Shown: positions 23,655 to 34,873 of the stretch, piece by piece
How positions within the stretch are numbered: the first letter of the stretch is position 1
How the letters are laid out: each line of letters starts with the position of its first letter
From: Panagrolaimus kolymaensis
Lineage: Eukaryota > Nematoda > Chromadorea > Rhabditida > Panagrolaimidae
DNA length: 64,000 nt
Direction of reading: 5' to 3'
Assembly: GCA_028622995.1 (NCBI GenBank)
Contig: JAJQJQ010000025.1
Coordinates: 1,488,001-1,552,000, forward strand
The notes under the pieces: model-generated
What the model saw: only the letters and a program-made list of their open reading frames with translations
Database searches by the model: none
What the model was told of the DNA's origin: nothing
Position numbers and translations under genes: made by a program

Positions 23655-24358
23655 ACATTTATTCACTTAATGTATAAATAAAGTATTGTTTTTTAAATGT
23701 TTGAGCAAAAAGTAAATAATTTATTAACTTCTTATTAATTAAAAACCAAAAAAAAATAAACTGTATCATAAATAATTTTTCCAAATAAAAAATGTGTTAT
23801 TCTTTTTTTAGCTTGCATCTTTCTTATCGAAAGACAAAAAAAAGAAAAAAAAAGAAGAAAATGTTAATATAATTTTTTGCAAAAAATAAATTTTTTTTTA
23901 TCATAAATTAAAAAAGTAAATATCGTTTGTTTGTATATTATTATCTTTCTTTCAATTTGTCACATTTCCTTTTCCACCTTCTATTTTCGTGCAACTTTTT
24001 TTCTCTGTTGTCAAGGAAAAGTTCCACGCGGTTCAAAAAATTGATCATAATGATCTCTCAAACAACACATCATGATAATAAAAAAAAGACTCGAAAAAGG
24101 AGAAAATATACCTTGATAAATGAAAATATAAATTTCTTTGAGAGAAAGCAGAAACATCAAGAGCAATTATGTTTTAAACAAGAAATGCTATAGGTTTTCT
24201 ACCTTCTTCCATCCATCACAAGGTAGAAAATATTTTCACCTTATCTTTTTGCAGGCCGAGACAGTATAAATAGGCGTCTACCGATTTTTAGAAAAAAAAG
24301 CAGTCCGACGACATTCATTACTGATAATTCACATTTTTATTTTTCTAACTTTATTTTT
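23655..24358. other. Intergenic, with TATA promoter at the 3' end
   Basis: AT-rich sequence with no gene. The last 100 bp hold the core promoter of the cysteine-rich gene. Confidence 0.45.
24265..24274 (+). promoter_or_regulatory. TATA box of the cysteine-rich gene
   Basis: TATAAATAGG lies 94 bases before the ATG at 24359, in a locally GC-richer stretch (CCGAGACAG before, CGTCTACCG after). This is a textbook TATA element. A strong or inducible promoter would fit, but that is inference. Confidence 0.6.
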
Positions 24359-24685
24359 ATGTCATCAAACACCACCAATTCAATGGTTTGTTGTAAAGAA
24401 ACTGAAACTTGTAAAGGTCCAAATTGTTGTCCAAATCCTTCAAAATGTATCAATATTTGTTGTTTGGAAACTGAAGATTGTCAAGGCCCTAATTGTTGCA
24501 AGGATCCATCCACTTGCGTTATTTGGTGCTGCATTGAATCCGATGATTGTAAAGGACCCATGTGTTGCCCAAATCCCACAACTTGTGTACCTTGTAAAAA
24601 TCCATCTGAAGATTCAAAAAAATTCGCGTGCTGTCGTTCCCCACCTAAAACATCTGAATCAAAAAGTGACAAAAAATGTTGTTAA
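24359..24685 (+). CDS. Small cytosolic cysteine-rich repeat protein (metallothionein-like composition)
   Basis: One exon, 108 residues, with no signal peptide. It has three repeats of about 24-29 residues of the form CC.E(T/S)(E/D).C.GP.CC..P..C, then a linker, a CC pair and a Lys/Ser tail ending KKCC. Cysteine is about one residue in five, mostly as CC pairs. The lack of a leader argues against a secreted disulphide protein and for metal binding or a redox-sensitive role, but I do not recognise a named family. A strong TATA box lies upstream. Alternatives are a keratin-associated-like structural protein or a palmitoylated peripheral protein, given the CC pairs. Confidence 0.8.
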   Translation: MSSNTTNSMVCCKETETCKGPNCCPNPSKCINICCLETEDCQGPNCCKDPSTCVIWCCIESDDCKGPMCCPNPTTCVPCKNPSEDSKKFACCRSPPKTSESKSDKKCC

Positions 24686-24929
24686 TAATCCATCATCCAA
24701 TGATTTGAATAATAAAAATTACGATGAATAGGATAAAAGCAAGCCACTTGCAGTTTTTGTGAAATTTTTGTAGAAATTTACTTTTCATTGTGTGTCGTCG
24801 GTTAAAAACTATTTTTAATCTCAAAAATTAATAACCCAGAAATTTTCCTTTTTTTAAACGAAACTATTGTTTATAAATATTTTCTATGTATATACTTATT
24901 TAAATTTTGATTACTTTCATTTTTAATAA

Positions 24930-25007
24930 TTATTCAATAGTTATATTTCGACTATTAGCTGTAATGGTTTTAAAGTTTCTCGTAATTGCATGGAAATAAA
25001 GACCAAT
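24930..25007 (-). pseudogene. Displaced native 3' end of the interrupted receptor exon
   Basis: Read on the minus strand, this stretch continues the receptor frame across the transposon: GLYFHAITRNF, KTITANSR, NITIE and a stop. It matches the C-terminus of the paralogue at 14628-14780. It is now cut off from its exon by 708 bp and the earlier in-element stop. Confidence 0.85.
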
Positions 25008-25715
25008 CACTCACAGAAAAAATGTCCAATATTTTTTCGGAAATTGATGGACCACTTTTTTTCCAACTTCGAAAGTTGTTTTCGTCTTTTTGGTGTACAT
25101 ATTGTCAACTTTTGAAGGACAAGGCATAGTGACTATCTTATTAGACAAATTAGTCCAAATAAAATGAGACGAAACTTTTCCTTTGGTTGTCTGGAGGCCA
25201 ATTTCAATTCATCGTTTCTTCGTTGAAGAGTATGCATATAGGTTCAAGCTTTGGTTGCTTCAAGCGTATACCGATCTTGCTATTTCTGAGGATGGCGCGC
25301 ATTACTATCAACGGTGTGACTTTTCATTGTGCCTGCATTCTTCCGTCAATTTTTATTAACTGAAGGGTGTTGGTAGACAAGGGAAAGTACCATGATTGAT
25401 GGCAATTCTTCGGTATCGGCTGGATATTTTATTGCTTGACCGAAAGCTTCAATAAAAGCATAAAATTTTGGATATTCAAATTTTAAATTTGGAAAATAAT
25501 TATATGAAAAATATATTGGCGGTCGCAAACAAATAAAATTCTTGAATTTTTTTTTTCAAATTTTTTCAATTTTGTCCAAGTTTTTTGATATTTAAAACTT
25601 CTAAGCGGACAATATAGTCCAAGTTGGACAGAGAACTTCTTCTTGGCGGTTGTCACTGTACAAGCCAATATTGTCCAAGTTTTTGGATGATAAAGGTACT
25701 TTTTTTCTGTGAGTG
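25008..25715. mobile_element. 708-bp nonautonomous DNA transposon (MITE-like) inside a receptor exon
   Basis: The ends are inverted repeats: CACTCACAGAAAAAA at 25008 and its complement ending at 25715. The dinucleotide AT borders both sides (25006-25007 and 25716-25717). There is no transposase ORF. Internal copies of motifs such as CAATATTG and GTCCAA suggest sub-terminal repeats. Removing the element with one AT copy restores a continuous last exon that aligns with the paralogue at 14628-14780, so the insertion point is defined to the base. The superfamily is not assigned; a 2-bp target duplication is reminiscent of Tc1/mariner types, though those use TA. Confidence 0.85.
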
Positions 25716-26579
25716 ATGCAAAAAGCAAAATTAATGGCAGATAATGGTTGACCATAAGGACCAATAATACTTGCAAGAGACGCTCCAGTTGCCTGAAATC
25801 CGAAAAATTAATCTCTCTGATTTATAAAAAAAAAATTGAGAAACATGAGTGGAAAAAATTCTTACAATTCTAAAAACTTCAGCTAAAATGTTTGGAAGAG
25901 TTTCAAAAAAGGTTGTGGAAAGAATGACAATTAAAATAATTTTATGCATTTTTCGAGTCGTTGCATTAATGGACGCAGGATTAAGTTTATATTTAATAAG
26001 AAAATATAAAATAATTCCCATGCAAGCATTTATCGAAATTCCACCTAATTTTGTTAAATAAATAGATGGAGTTGGGAAATTATTTAATATGCAAGTATAA
26101 TATCGACATTCTTGAATTTTTGAGTCCCATGGAATCATAGTTAAATAATTATTAAGAAAAATAATAATCAGCAAATATGCGATGAGATATAAAATTGTGA
26201 CAAAACCAAAAACTTTTTTCTCCGATTTTCCATATTTTAAAGGAAAAATAATACCCAAGCATCGATCAATGCCAAGCATAGCCTCGGCTAACGTATTTAA
26301 ATAATGCATCATTCCAGAACAAAATCCAACAAAAAATAATATTGTTTGATTATATAATATCGATTCAGGACGCCATAAACAAATTACATATAAACAATAA
26401 ACCGTAGAAAAAATTCCCCATAGCAGCCAACTGCATAAAAAAATTATGACAGCTGGAGAAAAATGAGTGGAGGCAGTGAAAAAGTGAAATAAAATATACG
26501 AAGTTAAATATAAAGTTAAAACATCGCAAATAAAAACTATTAAATGTAAAAATAGTATTGCATAAGGCAAATATGCCAT
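25601..26579 (-). CDS. Two-exon chemoreceptor with transposon-derived C-terminus
   Basis: Exons complement(25601..25792, 25866..26579), 301 residues, ATG at 26579. It is very close to the receptor at 14628-15553: LGIDRCLGIIFPLKYGKSEKK, ATTRKMHKIILIVILSTTFFETLP, ASLASIIGPYGQPLSAINFAFCI. The last native residues of TM7 are followed directly by the transposon at 25715. The frame continues through the element for about 37 residues (THRKKVPLSS..., hydrophilic) to a TAG at 25601. The displaced native 3' end remains at 24930-25007 and encodes GLYFHAITRNFKTI...ITIE and a stop. The paralogue ends ILYFQTIT...IIIVE. The gene may be a functional receptor with a new tail or a pseudogene in the making; TM7 loses its last turn. 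Confidence 0.8.
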
Positions 26580-27910
26580 CGTAAACCTTTTCTTACTTTT
26601 CCAACAAAAAAAGTGAAAGAAGAAAAGTGAAACAAAAACAGAGCAAAAAAAACTGTAAATAAAAGCAACTTTTTTTATTCGTCCGAAAAAAAAGTTTCAC
26701 CTGTCGCTGCCTTCTCTGAAAAAAACATACTATTTAAAAAATTACTTGGCGATTACAGAGAATTAGCTAAAAAAACTCCATTTATTATTCTCGAACATTA
26801 AATTAAAAGCAGACGATAAAAGTTAAAGGTGGTAGTTAAGTGTTTTTGATAATAATCACTTTTGAGTATACAATAAATTTAATTTGATATTAAGAAAGTT
26901 TAGTTTTTATGATTACAAAAAAAGGATCTTTAAAAAAGAGTAAAAGAAAGAAAGAAAAAATTTTAAACATAAAAAACTTTGAAAAAAACCCTTTTGGGTT
27001 TAAACTTTAAAGAAAAGAAAAAATAAAACAAAATTAACCAAAATTATAATAAGAATGTCTTCGTCGTATTATTTTTAAACATTTGCATAATTTTTAGAAA
27101 AATAAATAACTTAAATAGTTAGTTAATTCCTTTGCAATTATATGTATGCGCAGATAAGTCTTTGGATGGGCTTTGATGCTTTAGAAACAAAAAACGGATA
27201 GTAATTAGAACGCAACAACAACAATGCCTGCAACGTTTGCAACGTAAAAGGAAGGTATTTTTATAATTTAAAACTTTTTTTAAAGTCATCAGATTTACAT
27301 ACAATTAGAAAATCAAAAAGATCATTCATTCCATCATCGTTGTCTTTAGCATTAATGGCATAAAAAATAAATATAACGCCATCATACATACATATTTTTC
27401 ATTATCCATTGTCACTATTGATGATAATAAGTAAAAAACTTACATATTGAGTTACATAATAAAAGCAGATAACGAAGAAAAAATTTGAAGAGAAATAAAG
27501 CTGCAAACAAATAATAGTAAAAAAGCACTCAAACTTTCGAAATCAAGGAATGAAGCTTTAGTTGGTTTGGAACGTTATTGCAGCTTAAAAATATGAAAAC
27601 AAATTATGTATGGATGAGTTTAATTATTTTGCCTATTGCTTATATTTTCAATCACCGTTAGTACTAAATGGTAGTTTGAGTTAGCAAAAAAAAAAAAGCT
27701 TTATCAGTTTCTCAAGTCATCGCTTATGTATCAGAGAAAATGCAGCAACTAACAAACATTCTTATCGTAAACTATGAAATATCAAAAGCAGTGTTACAAA
27801 ACCAAACAATAAAAAATTTAGCACTTTATTCACACATCTTTTTACATACATGACATAAAATACAACATAATCATCAATACAAAATAAGAAAATATGACAT
27901 ATTATCATCA
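26580..27910. other. Intergenic, nothing recognised
   Basis: About 1.3 kb of AT-rich sequence between two minus-strand genes. Short ORFs lack splice partners or recognisable domains. Confidence 0.45.
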
Positions 27911-29271
27911 TCACCAACGATATTGAGCATCTTTCCAAATTGGGAACGTATCAATTTTACCGGTTTCAGGATCCATATAAGCATAAGTTTTGTGATATTT
28001 GATCAAAGCAGAAAGGGTTGAAAATGTTGCAGAATCAGCATAGCGTAAGCTCCACATCTTTTCACCAGTACGAGAATTCTTTCCACAGATAACAGGAAAA
28101 TGGTAGACTTCCTAAAAGATGAATAATGGTTAGTTGAATAAGAAGAACATAAGGCTATTGAAAATTTGGAGTTATTAGTTAGTCAAAGGAAACCATATGG
28201 TTAAAGAAAATGTGCGCAAACATCACAAAGCAAAAGATATAACTCCACAACAGAAACATATAACATCACCAATACTCCCTTTATAAGATAAACCAAACAC
28301 ACCTTGCTTTGACTGCTCATGTATGCCAAGAATAAACGAAGCTTATATGGAACAATTGAAGAGTTTTCAGGTAATTGATAATAGATTCGAAATTCATTTG
28401 GTTTGAGATATTCAACGACGTCTTTGGGTGTTTGAGGACCAACATAGTATTTGGAATCATTATCATCTTCAATTTCAAGACGAGGTGGTGGTTGACGAGC
28501 TTCTTTAGTTGACGATTCTTCACGAGTACTTTGATGATGACGACGATCACGAGTGCGATTGCTGCGTTCATATTCACTTGAATCAAGACGACGATGATGA
28601 TGACGATGGGAGAGATCACAGACAGTACGAGTTGAAGATTTTTCAGTTGAAATTTCAGCATCACGATCAGGATAGTATTTACTTCGTGGCATAAAAACAG
28701 GTGCAGTTTGTTTCAATAGTTGTTTACGACTTGATTCTTCTGCAGCAGTACGATCATGACGTTCTTGATTACGAGCTTGACGACGACGTTCTTTTTCAAG
28801 TTTCTTTAAAACCATACGCTTAGCATCTTCATCTTCAGAAGCAAGAAGATTGTGATATTGCGGTGGAGGAGGAGGTTCGATTGCTGCTGCTTTATGACGG
28901 CTAAAAAGTAAAGAAAAACGTAAGAAAATGAAAATCCGAAAGATAACTAACCGTTCACGACGTTTTCCACATTTTTGACATTTCTTTAAAACAGCATTCG
29001 ATGCATCACCACCATCATTTCTTTCACCACCATAACTTTGAAGTTGATGTTTTTGAACCACATCATTAATCGAAGCCCATTGACGATGACGACGACTCTT
29101 TTCTTCAGCAGCTTCACTTTGATCTTCTTTCTTCTTGTTGTTTCGGCTTTGACGTTCTTGATGATGACGGCCTTTGTTGCTACGATGACGATGTTGACTT
29201 TCTACTTCTAATTGAACATAACCATGATCATAACCACGACGACGAGATAATGAAGCAGAATTGCGTCCCAT
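27911..29271 (-). CDS. Arg/His-rich protein with conserved C-terminal domain (SH2-like pattern)
   Basis: Three exons: complement(27911..28111, 28303..28900, 28952..29271), 372 residues, ATG at 29271. The N-terminal two thirds are hydrophilic and rich in Arg, His, Ser, Gln and Glu, with a CQKCGKR motif and a KKLEKERRRQARNQERHDR charged helix. The last 110 residues look folded: FRIYYQLPE, KLRLFLAY, VYHFPVICGKNSRTGEK, WSLRY, FSTLSALIKYHKTYAYMDP, FPIW. The order of an FRIYY strand, a HFPV strand, a basic hairpin and a helix containing LI.YH.TY recalls SH2-like domains found in nematode proteins. The usual FLVR arginine pocket is not evident, so the fold call is inference. The basic, repetitive N-terminus suggests nucleic-acid or phospho-regulated scaffold roles. 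Confidence 0.8.
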
Positions 29272-29776
29272 ATTTTTGCGATGAAAAAAATGAAGAATGA
29301 TGGCTTGCAACTGGACTTTTGAAAGCTTTATATCAATTTGAAGAATGTATGCAAATTTATAAAATTTCCATTATTTCATTCAAGCAATAAAAGTTTCAAT
29401 GATTCTTTTTATGAATCAAAAAAAAGCGAGCATAAACTCATGCATCAAAAAACTTGGATGAATTTTTGAAAGCAAAAAACCATCAAACTTTTTTTCATTT
29501 CATGGACTCGTTGGCTTTATGCGATTGAAAACGCAGCCTAAAAATTGCTTTGAAAAAATGTTTGACACTTTTTTTGCAAACGTTTTTCTTGCAAATCTTC
29601 ATAACTTTCTTGCTTCATCAATTTTCTAATTTCTTTTTCATCGAAACACACTTTTCTCCACTTTAAATTTAACTTGTTTCGTTTGTGAACAACCTTTGCT
29701 CTCTTTAATTCGTTCCGTTGCTTTATTGCGCAGAATTACGTTTTTGAAGTGTTTAACCTTTTTGTTTTTCAGGATT
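29272..29776. promoter_or_regulatory. Divergent intergenic region with trans-splice-type acceptor
   Basis: It lies between the minus-strand Arg/His-rich gene and the first coiled-coil family gene. A T-rich acceptor (GTTTTTCAG, ending at 29772) sits four bases before the ATG at 29777. It could be a spliced-leader acceptor or the end of a 5' UTR intron. Confidence 0.45.
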
Positions 29777-30984
29777 ATGTCTTCATCCACGTTCAAATCT
29801 GATGAATCAACGATTATGCTGAATGATATTCGAAGCCTCATCCTTCGTCTAACTCAACCTTCTGTTATGGTTTTGAAAGCTGTTCAACATCGAATTGAAG
29901 AACTATATGAAAAGAAGAAGGAACTCATGGAACTTTTGAATCAATCAAAGAATCCTTTTGATGATGAAATCGTCGATGTTCATAGTAAATTTATTACTCT
30001 TATCACTCATCAGATACTAAAGTTTCCATTTTAGTTAATCGCCTTTACATTGAAGACAAACTCAAAGAGACTCTAAAGCTGTTGGATGAAATTAGCAAAG
30101 AACGTGATACCATCATCATAATCCTGGCAAAATTTGCAGCTTTTTTGAAACATTTCTTAGCACCTATCGTCAACGATGTCATCGAAAATGAATTCAATGC
30201 ACGTATTGAATATGAAAAAGCAAAGGTTGGTCGTTGTGCTATATTGATTAATCTCATTTTAATGTTAACTTTTAGAACGGTGAAACTTCCAAGCTTTATA
30301 AGAATCTGGTGAAGTTAAAGAATCAATACCTCAATGAAAAGAAGTCAAGGAGTGAAGAAGCTGATAACCATGTCGCTGAAAGCTGCTTGAACACATTCAT
30401 TGAAAGTGAAAAATCTTCTGTTGGTTTTTATTGTACGATTCATTTCCTATGTTTACATGTTATTTTTCAGCATGGTGAAAGTTCCAAGCTGTATAAGAAT
30501 CTTCTCAAAATCAAAGAGCAACATCTCAAGGAAGAAAAAATCAAAGAAGCTGTTAGGAATGATGCTGTGGAAAGCTATTTGAATTCTGTTATCGAAAGAG
30601 AAGAAGCAAAAGTTTGTTCCATTTTTTTGATCGAGTCGTTTAATAGCAATAACTTTTCAGAAAGATGGTGCTTCAGGATTATACAAGAGCTTATGCAAAG
30701 CTAAAATCCAATATTTTGAAGAAAAAAGAATGAATGAAGCTTCAACTCGTTATAAAGATGATATGAATCCTCAAGAAATTCATGCTCTTATTGATAAACT
30801 TTGCAACCTCAAACACCATGGGAAACGCTTCACCGACGTCGTCAATCTTATCAAATCTGATGTTTCATCTGAACATAATGAAGGCTCCGATGTTGTTTCA
30901 AATTGTTCATCACCTCAACGCAAACCAAATATCTTCCAACGAATCAAGCAATCTTTATTTACACCATCTAAATCTAAGTTATAA
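29777..30984 (+). CDS. Tandem coiled-coil-like family, member A
   Basis: Five exons: 29777..29984, 30035..30225, 30276..30419, 30471..30611, 30661..30984, 335 residues. Regions: N-terminal MLNDIRSLILRLTQPSVMVL then a charged helix (1-69); a second helix LKETLKLLDEISKERDTIIII (70-133); three successive modules starting (N/H/D)G(E/A)(T/S)S.LYK.L.K.K.Q (exons 3, 4, 5); HGKRFTDVVNLIKSD; and a Ser/Lys tail QSLFTPSKSKL. There is no signal peptide or membrane span. The heptad-like hydrophobic pattern suggests coiled coils. Compared with members B, C and D, exons 3 and 4 are extra copies of the exon-5 start. I do not recognise the family. Confidence 0.85.
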
Positions 30985-31558
30985 GTTTCTCTATAGGTTT
31001 TGATTGTTTTTTATTGTATATCTATTAATGTATGTTAGTTTTAATAAATTTGTTTTTGATTGGTGTTTGATTATGATAATGATTTTTTACTGTAAACAGT
31101 AAAACAAAAATTTTTGTATGTTCATGTTCATCTACCGTACTTTTTTGTGGCAAAAAGTACGAAAAGAATATTGCCTAAATCCACTCAATTTTTTCATCAA
31201 CGTTTTTGTTTCTCTCAAATTTTTTAGCTGCTTGCAAAATTTGTTGCGTTTTACAAACGTTCATTATTTTTCTTCCCTTTTTTTCTAGTTTGTGAATTGA
31301 TTGCTAATCGCCACCTTTAACTTATTATCTTTCTCCTATGATTTATCACTTACATTATTGAGTTTCATAGAAAATTTGCCTTGAAAACTCACAATACTTT
31401 TTGCTTATTCGAATTATTGTTTTCATATTTCCCTTCTCGTTCTCTTTATGTTCACGTTTTTGTTTTTTCATTCACTTTCTTTATCTCGTGTTATTATTAT
31501 CCATGCGGCGTGTTTTATCATATTTCCATGCTATCATCGCTTCTCTTTTAGATCCGTA
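30985..31558. other. Intergenic, ending in a splice acceptor before gene B
   Basis: No gene is seen. It ends with TTCTCTTTTAG at 31551, seven bases before the ATG of the next member. Confidence 0.45.
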
Positions 31559-32506
31559 ATGTTTTCAACAATGGACAAAGCTATAATTGGTGATCGAAAA
31601 GAATATGCTGCGATGTTAAATGATACTCGTACTCTACTTATTCGACTTGCTAAACCTTCTCAAATGGTTTTAGAAGTTATTCAACATAAAATTGATGAAC
31701 TTGAAGACAAGAAAGAGAAGCTTTTGGATGATTTCATTCAAACCAAGCTACCAAGTCACTATGATCATTGTTTGTTTTTCCTTTTGTTAAGCTTTTGTTG
31801 ATGGTTAAGTTTTTAGATAACCATCTTTATGCTGAAGAAAAGCTCAATGAAGTCACCATGATGTTGGACGAAATATACAATGAACGTGATATCATCGTTA
31901 ATGCTAGAGAAAGATTTGATATGTTTTTGAAGGCTGTTTATGATCCTACTGAAAACCAATTCAATGATCGTATTGCAAGAGAAAACGCTATGGTTTGTTT
32001 ATCTTGTTAGTTGTCATTTTAATGTGGTTAACTTTCAGAATGGTGAAAACTCAAAAGCTTATAAGCAACTCTGTCAAAAGAAAGCTGATTATCTCAAAAA
32101 GATGAAAGTCATTGACCCACAAGTTGAATTGTTTATGGCAGAAATCAACCATCTTGTTAATGAACTTTGTAATCTTCATTATTATGGTAAACGCTTCTTT
32201 GATGTTGTCAATTTTATCAAATCTGATCGTTATGTTGATGTTCATCATGGTTTCACTGATGTTGCTTCTTCATTTCCATCAACTTTTCAACTCAATGATG
32301 CTGTTACATTTCCAACGCCACCTCAACGCAAACTTACTCTTTTACATCCATCACCATTTCCACGTAATGAAACTTTTATTGTTCCATCTTTTGCTTCAAA
32401 GGCTGCTCCAATTCCTCCTGCATTCCAACAACGCAAACCCAGCTTCTTTGGTTCTTTTCGTCAATCATTCTCCAAAAGATTTGGTAAATCTAAATCAAAA
32501 GTTTAA
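31559..32506 (+). CDS. Tandem coiled-coil-like family, member B
   Basis: Exons 31559..31769, 31817..31992, 32039..32506, 284 residues. Shared blocks with A: AMLNDTRTLLIRLAKPSQMVL, KLNEVTMMLDEIYNERDII, NGENSKAYKQLCQKKADYL, and LCNLHYYGKRFFDVVNFIKSD. The C-terminal tail is longer, with two PPQR.K / QQRKPS-type motifs and a basic end FSKRFGKSKSKV that could bind membranes or nucleic acid. Intron positions and phases (1, then 0) match those of A and C. An alternative start is the Met four codons in. Function is unknown. Confidence 0.85.
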
Positions 32507-33561
32507 GGTTTTTATGATTGTTTTATTGTTATTCGATTAAATGTTACTTATGTTTTCGTGCATGTTTGTTTTGATTATATTTTACTGTTGTTGTTTCATG
32601 CATATTTTTACTATAAAGTTGTTTTTCTTTCGTTAGCTTTTTCTCATTGTTTGTATTTAGCTTTGGTTTTTAACCAAATATTATTGGATGTAAGGAGTTT
32701 TCATTGTTACTTGATTATCATTATTATTGTTCTTTTGCCATTGCATCGTACATTTGTTAGCTTTTGTATTTGTAGGGATGTTGAGGAATAGCGATACGAT
32801 AGTCTTTTTTTCGATGAATACAGCCACATTCTTTTACATTAAGCATAGGTTAATCCGTAATGAAGGCGGAGCTTTACTTGAGTTACTGCAGGCATTCACT
32901 CCAATCACCATGGGCAAATAACCATTATGTTTCGACTTATGTGATCGCAATAACAAATTACTTTCTATGATTTGCACCAGCGTAAGCAAGTAGCATATTA
33001 CATACTGATACAACTTATTCAACTGTACATTACTAATTCCCTTCAACAAAGGGAACTGTCGAGAATGCAGCATCATCATTCCACTTATGATTGGTTTCAA
33101 TTACTTACGAACAAATAACGACCCGCATTCCAAACCAATCCAATGTTCTACCAAATACTATAAAAACATTAATGGAACCACATTCCGTCGTTGATAATAG
33201 TGATATAAAAGACTCATAACCAACACAGTCTTAGGCTGGAGACATTGCACATGTCTCTAATAACTAATACATAGGTGCTTTCTTTCGCTCGAAATTTACC
33301 TGAAGCAAATTGCAGGTAGTTGTTATTTCATCTAGGCTGGAAATGAGTGCAATTTGAGAAAATGAATAATTGATTTTGTTGTTTCCAAAAATGTCGGGAA
33401 CTTTCGTTATCTTAGATTTCTTTTGTGATATGCCTGTATCTTTACTTTGTATTTTGTTGATGCTTAGTTTTCGCTTAGTTTACATTATTCATTGCTGCGT
33501 GTCTTGTTTTTATGTATTTTATTTGCTATTCGGATACTCTTTATCATTTCCATTTTAGACA
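32507..33561. other. Intergenic, partly GC-richer unexplained stretch
   Basis: The 32830-33360 part is less AT-rich than most intergenic DNA here and may be a decayed element or old gene. I found no domain in either strand. It ends with CATTTTAG three bases before the ATG of member C. Confidence 0.4.
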
Positions 33562-34438
33562 ATGTCTTTATCGATGTCTCTTGAAGAACCAAAAGATGGA
33601 AAAATATCGAATGTTCGTAAACGTGTTCTTGCTCTTGTTGAACCGATGATCAAAGTATTGGATGATATCGTTCATAGAATTGGAGGGCTTGAAGCTGAAA
33701 AGGATGTAAAATCTATGCAACTTGTGGTAATATTCCAACAAATCAATGATTTTTATGAAAGCAAACTTCCATGCGTTTTAAGTAAATCTTTCCTCTTTTT
33801 CTTTTCCACTTTTACGGTTTATATTTTTAGGATATCAAGTTCAAATCAAAGCTGAATTACAAGAAATTTACAAACAATTGGATGAAATCAACAAAGAAAA
33901 AGAAATGATCATCAAAACTATGGCAAAACTTTCAAATTTTTTGAAAGATTTTTCATTATCTCATCATACTTTTCTTGATACCTTCGAAAGTAATTTGGAT
34001 TTGTTGATTGAAAAAGAAAAGAAAGTTTGTTGTTGTGATATGTTTGAACAATTGTTAATGAGCGTTAACTTTTAGATTGGAAGTGAAACATCAAAAGTGT
34101 ATCAAAATCTTTGCAAAATGAAAGCAGAATATCTTGATAAAGTACGAAAAGAAAATAATAATACTGCTGCTATGGTTGAAATGGATCCTGAAAGAATCAT
34201 TTATCTGATTGATGAACTTTGCAAATTGAAACATTTTGGGAAGCGTTTTTCTCTTGTTGTTGTATATTCCAAGGGTTCTCTTCCAATTGATTCTTCGTCT
34301 CAATTTCATCCAATTCCGAAACCTTCACCAAAATCAAGCAAATTCAGACAAAGCAAAAATCGATCCAGCAATAACAAGCCTAAACTTTCATTGAAAAAAT
34401 TGTTCACCAATTTGATTTCTAAACTTTGTAATTTGTAA
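33562..34438 (+). CDS. Tandem coiled-coil-like family, member C
   Basis: Exons 33562..33781, 33831..34024, 34076..34438, 258 residues. It has the family order of an N-terminal helix (VRKRVLALVEPMIKVLDDIVHRI), ELQEIYKQLDEINKEKEMII, GSETSKVYQNLCKMKAEYLDK, then LCKLKHFGKRFSLVVVYSKGS, and a short basic tail (KSSKFRQSKNRSSNNKPKL). It is the most diverged N-terminus of the four and lacks the LNDTR motif. Intron positions match B. No known domain is recognised. Confidence 0.83.
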
Positions 34439-34873
34439 ATTTTTGTTGTTTTAAACTGATTTCTATTAACTTTTGTTCTTGTTTCACTTTTACAGCTTTA
34501 TTGAATTTTGATAATAAAACGTTAGAAATCTTTTGTTTATCCTGGTTACAGTCTTTCATTGTCATAATCGATTGAATGTTTTCTCACTCTAGGTCATCTG
34601 CTAGGATTTAGTTATCGGGTTTTATAACAACGTTTATCTCTGTTTTTCATGGATGTCTGTTTCATATTCATCATCGATTTGAATTAGCTTTGTTCTCACC
34701 GCGAAAAAACTAAATATTTACTGTTCGAAATCATATTCATTCATTTTTTACTTTCAAAGCTTTTGTCTTTGCTGCTTTCTTGTTAGTCTTACGTTTATGC
34801 TTTTTCACTTTGTTATCGCTTTTTTCTCACGTCAATCACGTCCTATTAACGTATCATTTATTTCAGATCCATA
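34439..34873. other. Intergenic between family members C and D
   Basis: No gene is seen. It ends in ATTTCAG at 34866, seven bases before the ATG of D; the bases between (ATCCATA) resemble those before B (ATCCGTA). Confidence 0.45.

Noticed and set aside
28317..28694. ORFs on both strands within the Arg/His-rich gene
   Set aside because: They are shadows of the GA-rich coding sequence for Asp, Arg and His codons.
28201..29310. Start of the Arg/His-rich gene upstream at a TTG codon (29310)
   Set aside because: There is no ATG upstream of 29271 in that frame, so MGRNSAS is the first plausible start. The 3' end of that ORF is intron; the true last exon is 27911-28111.
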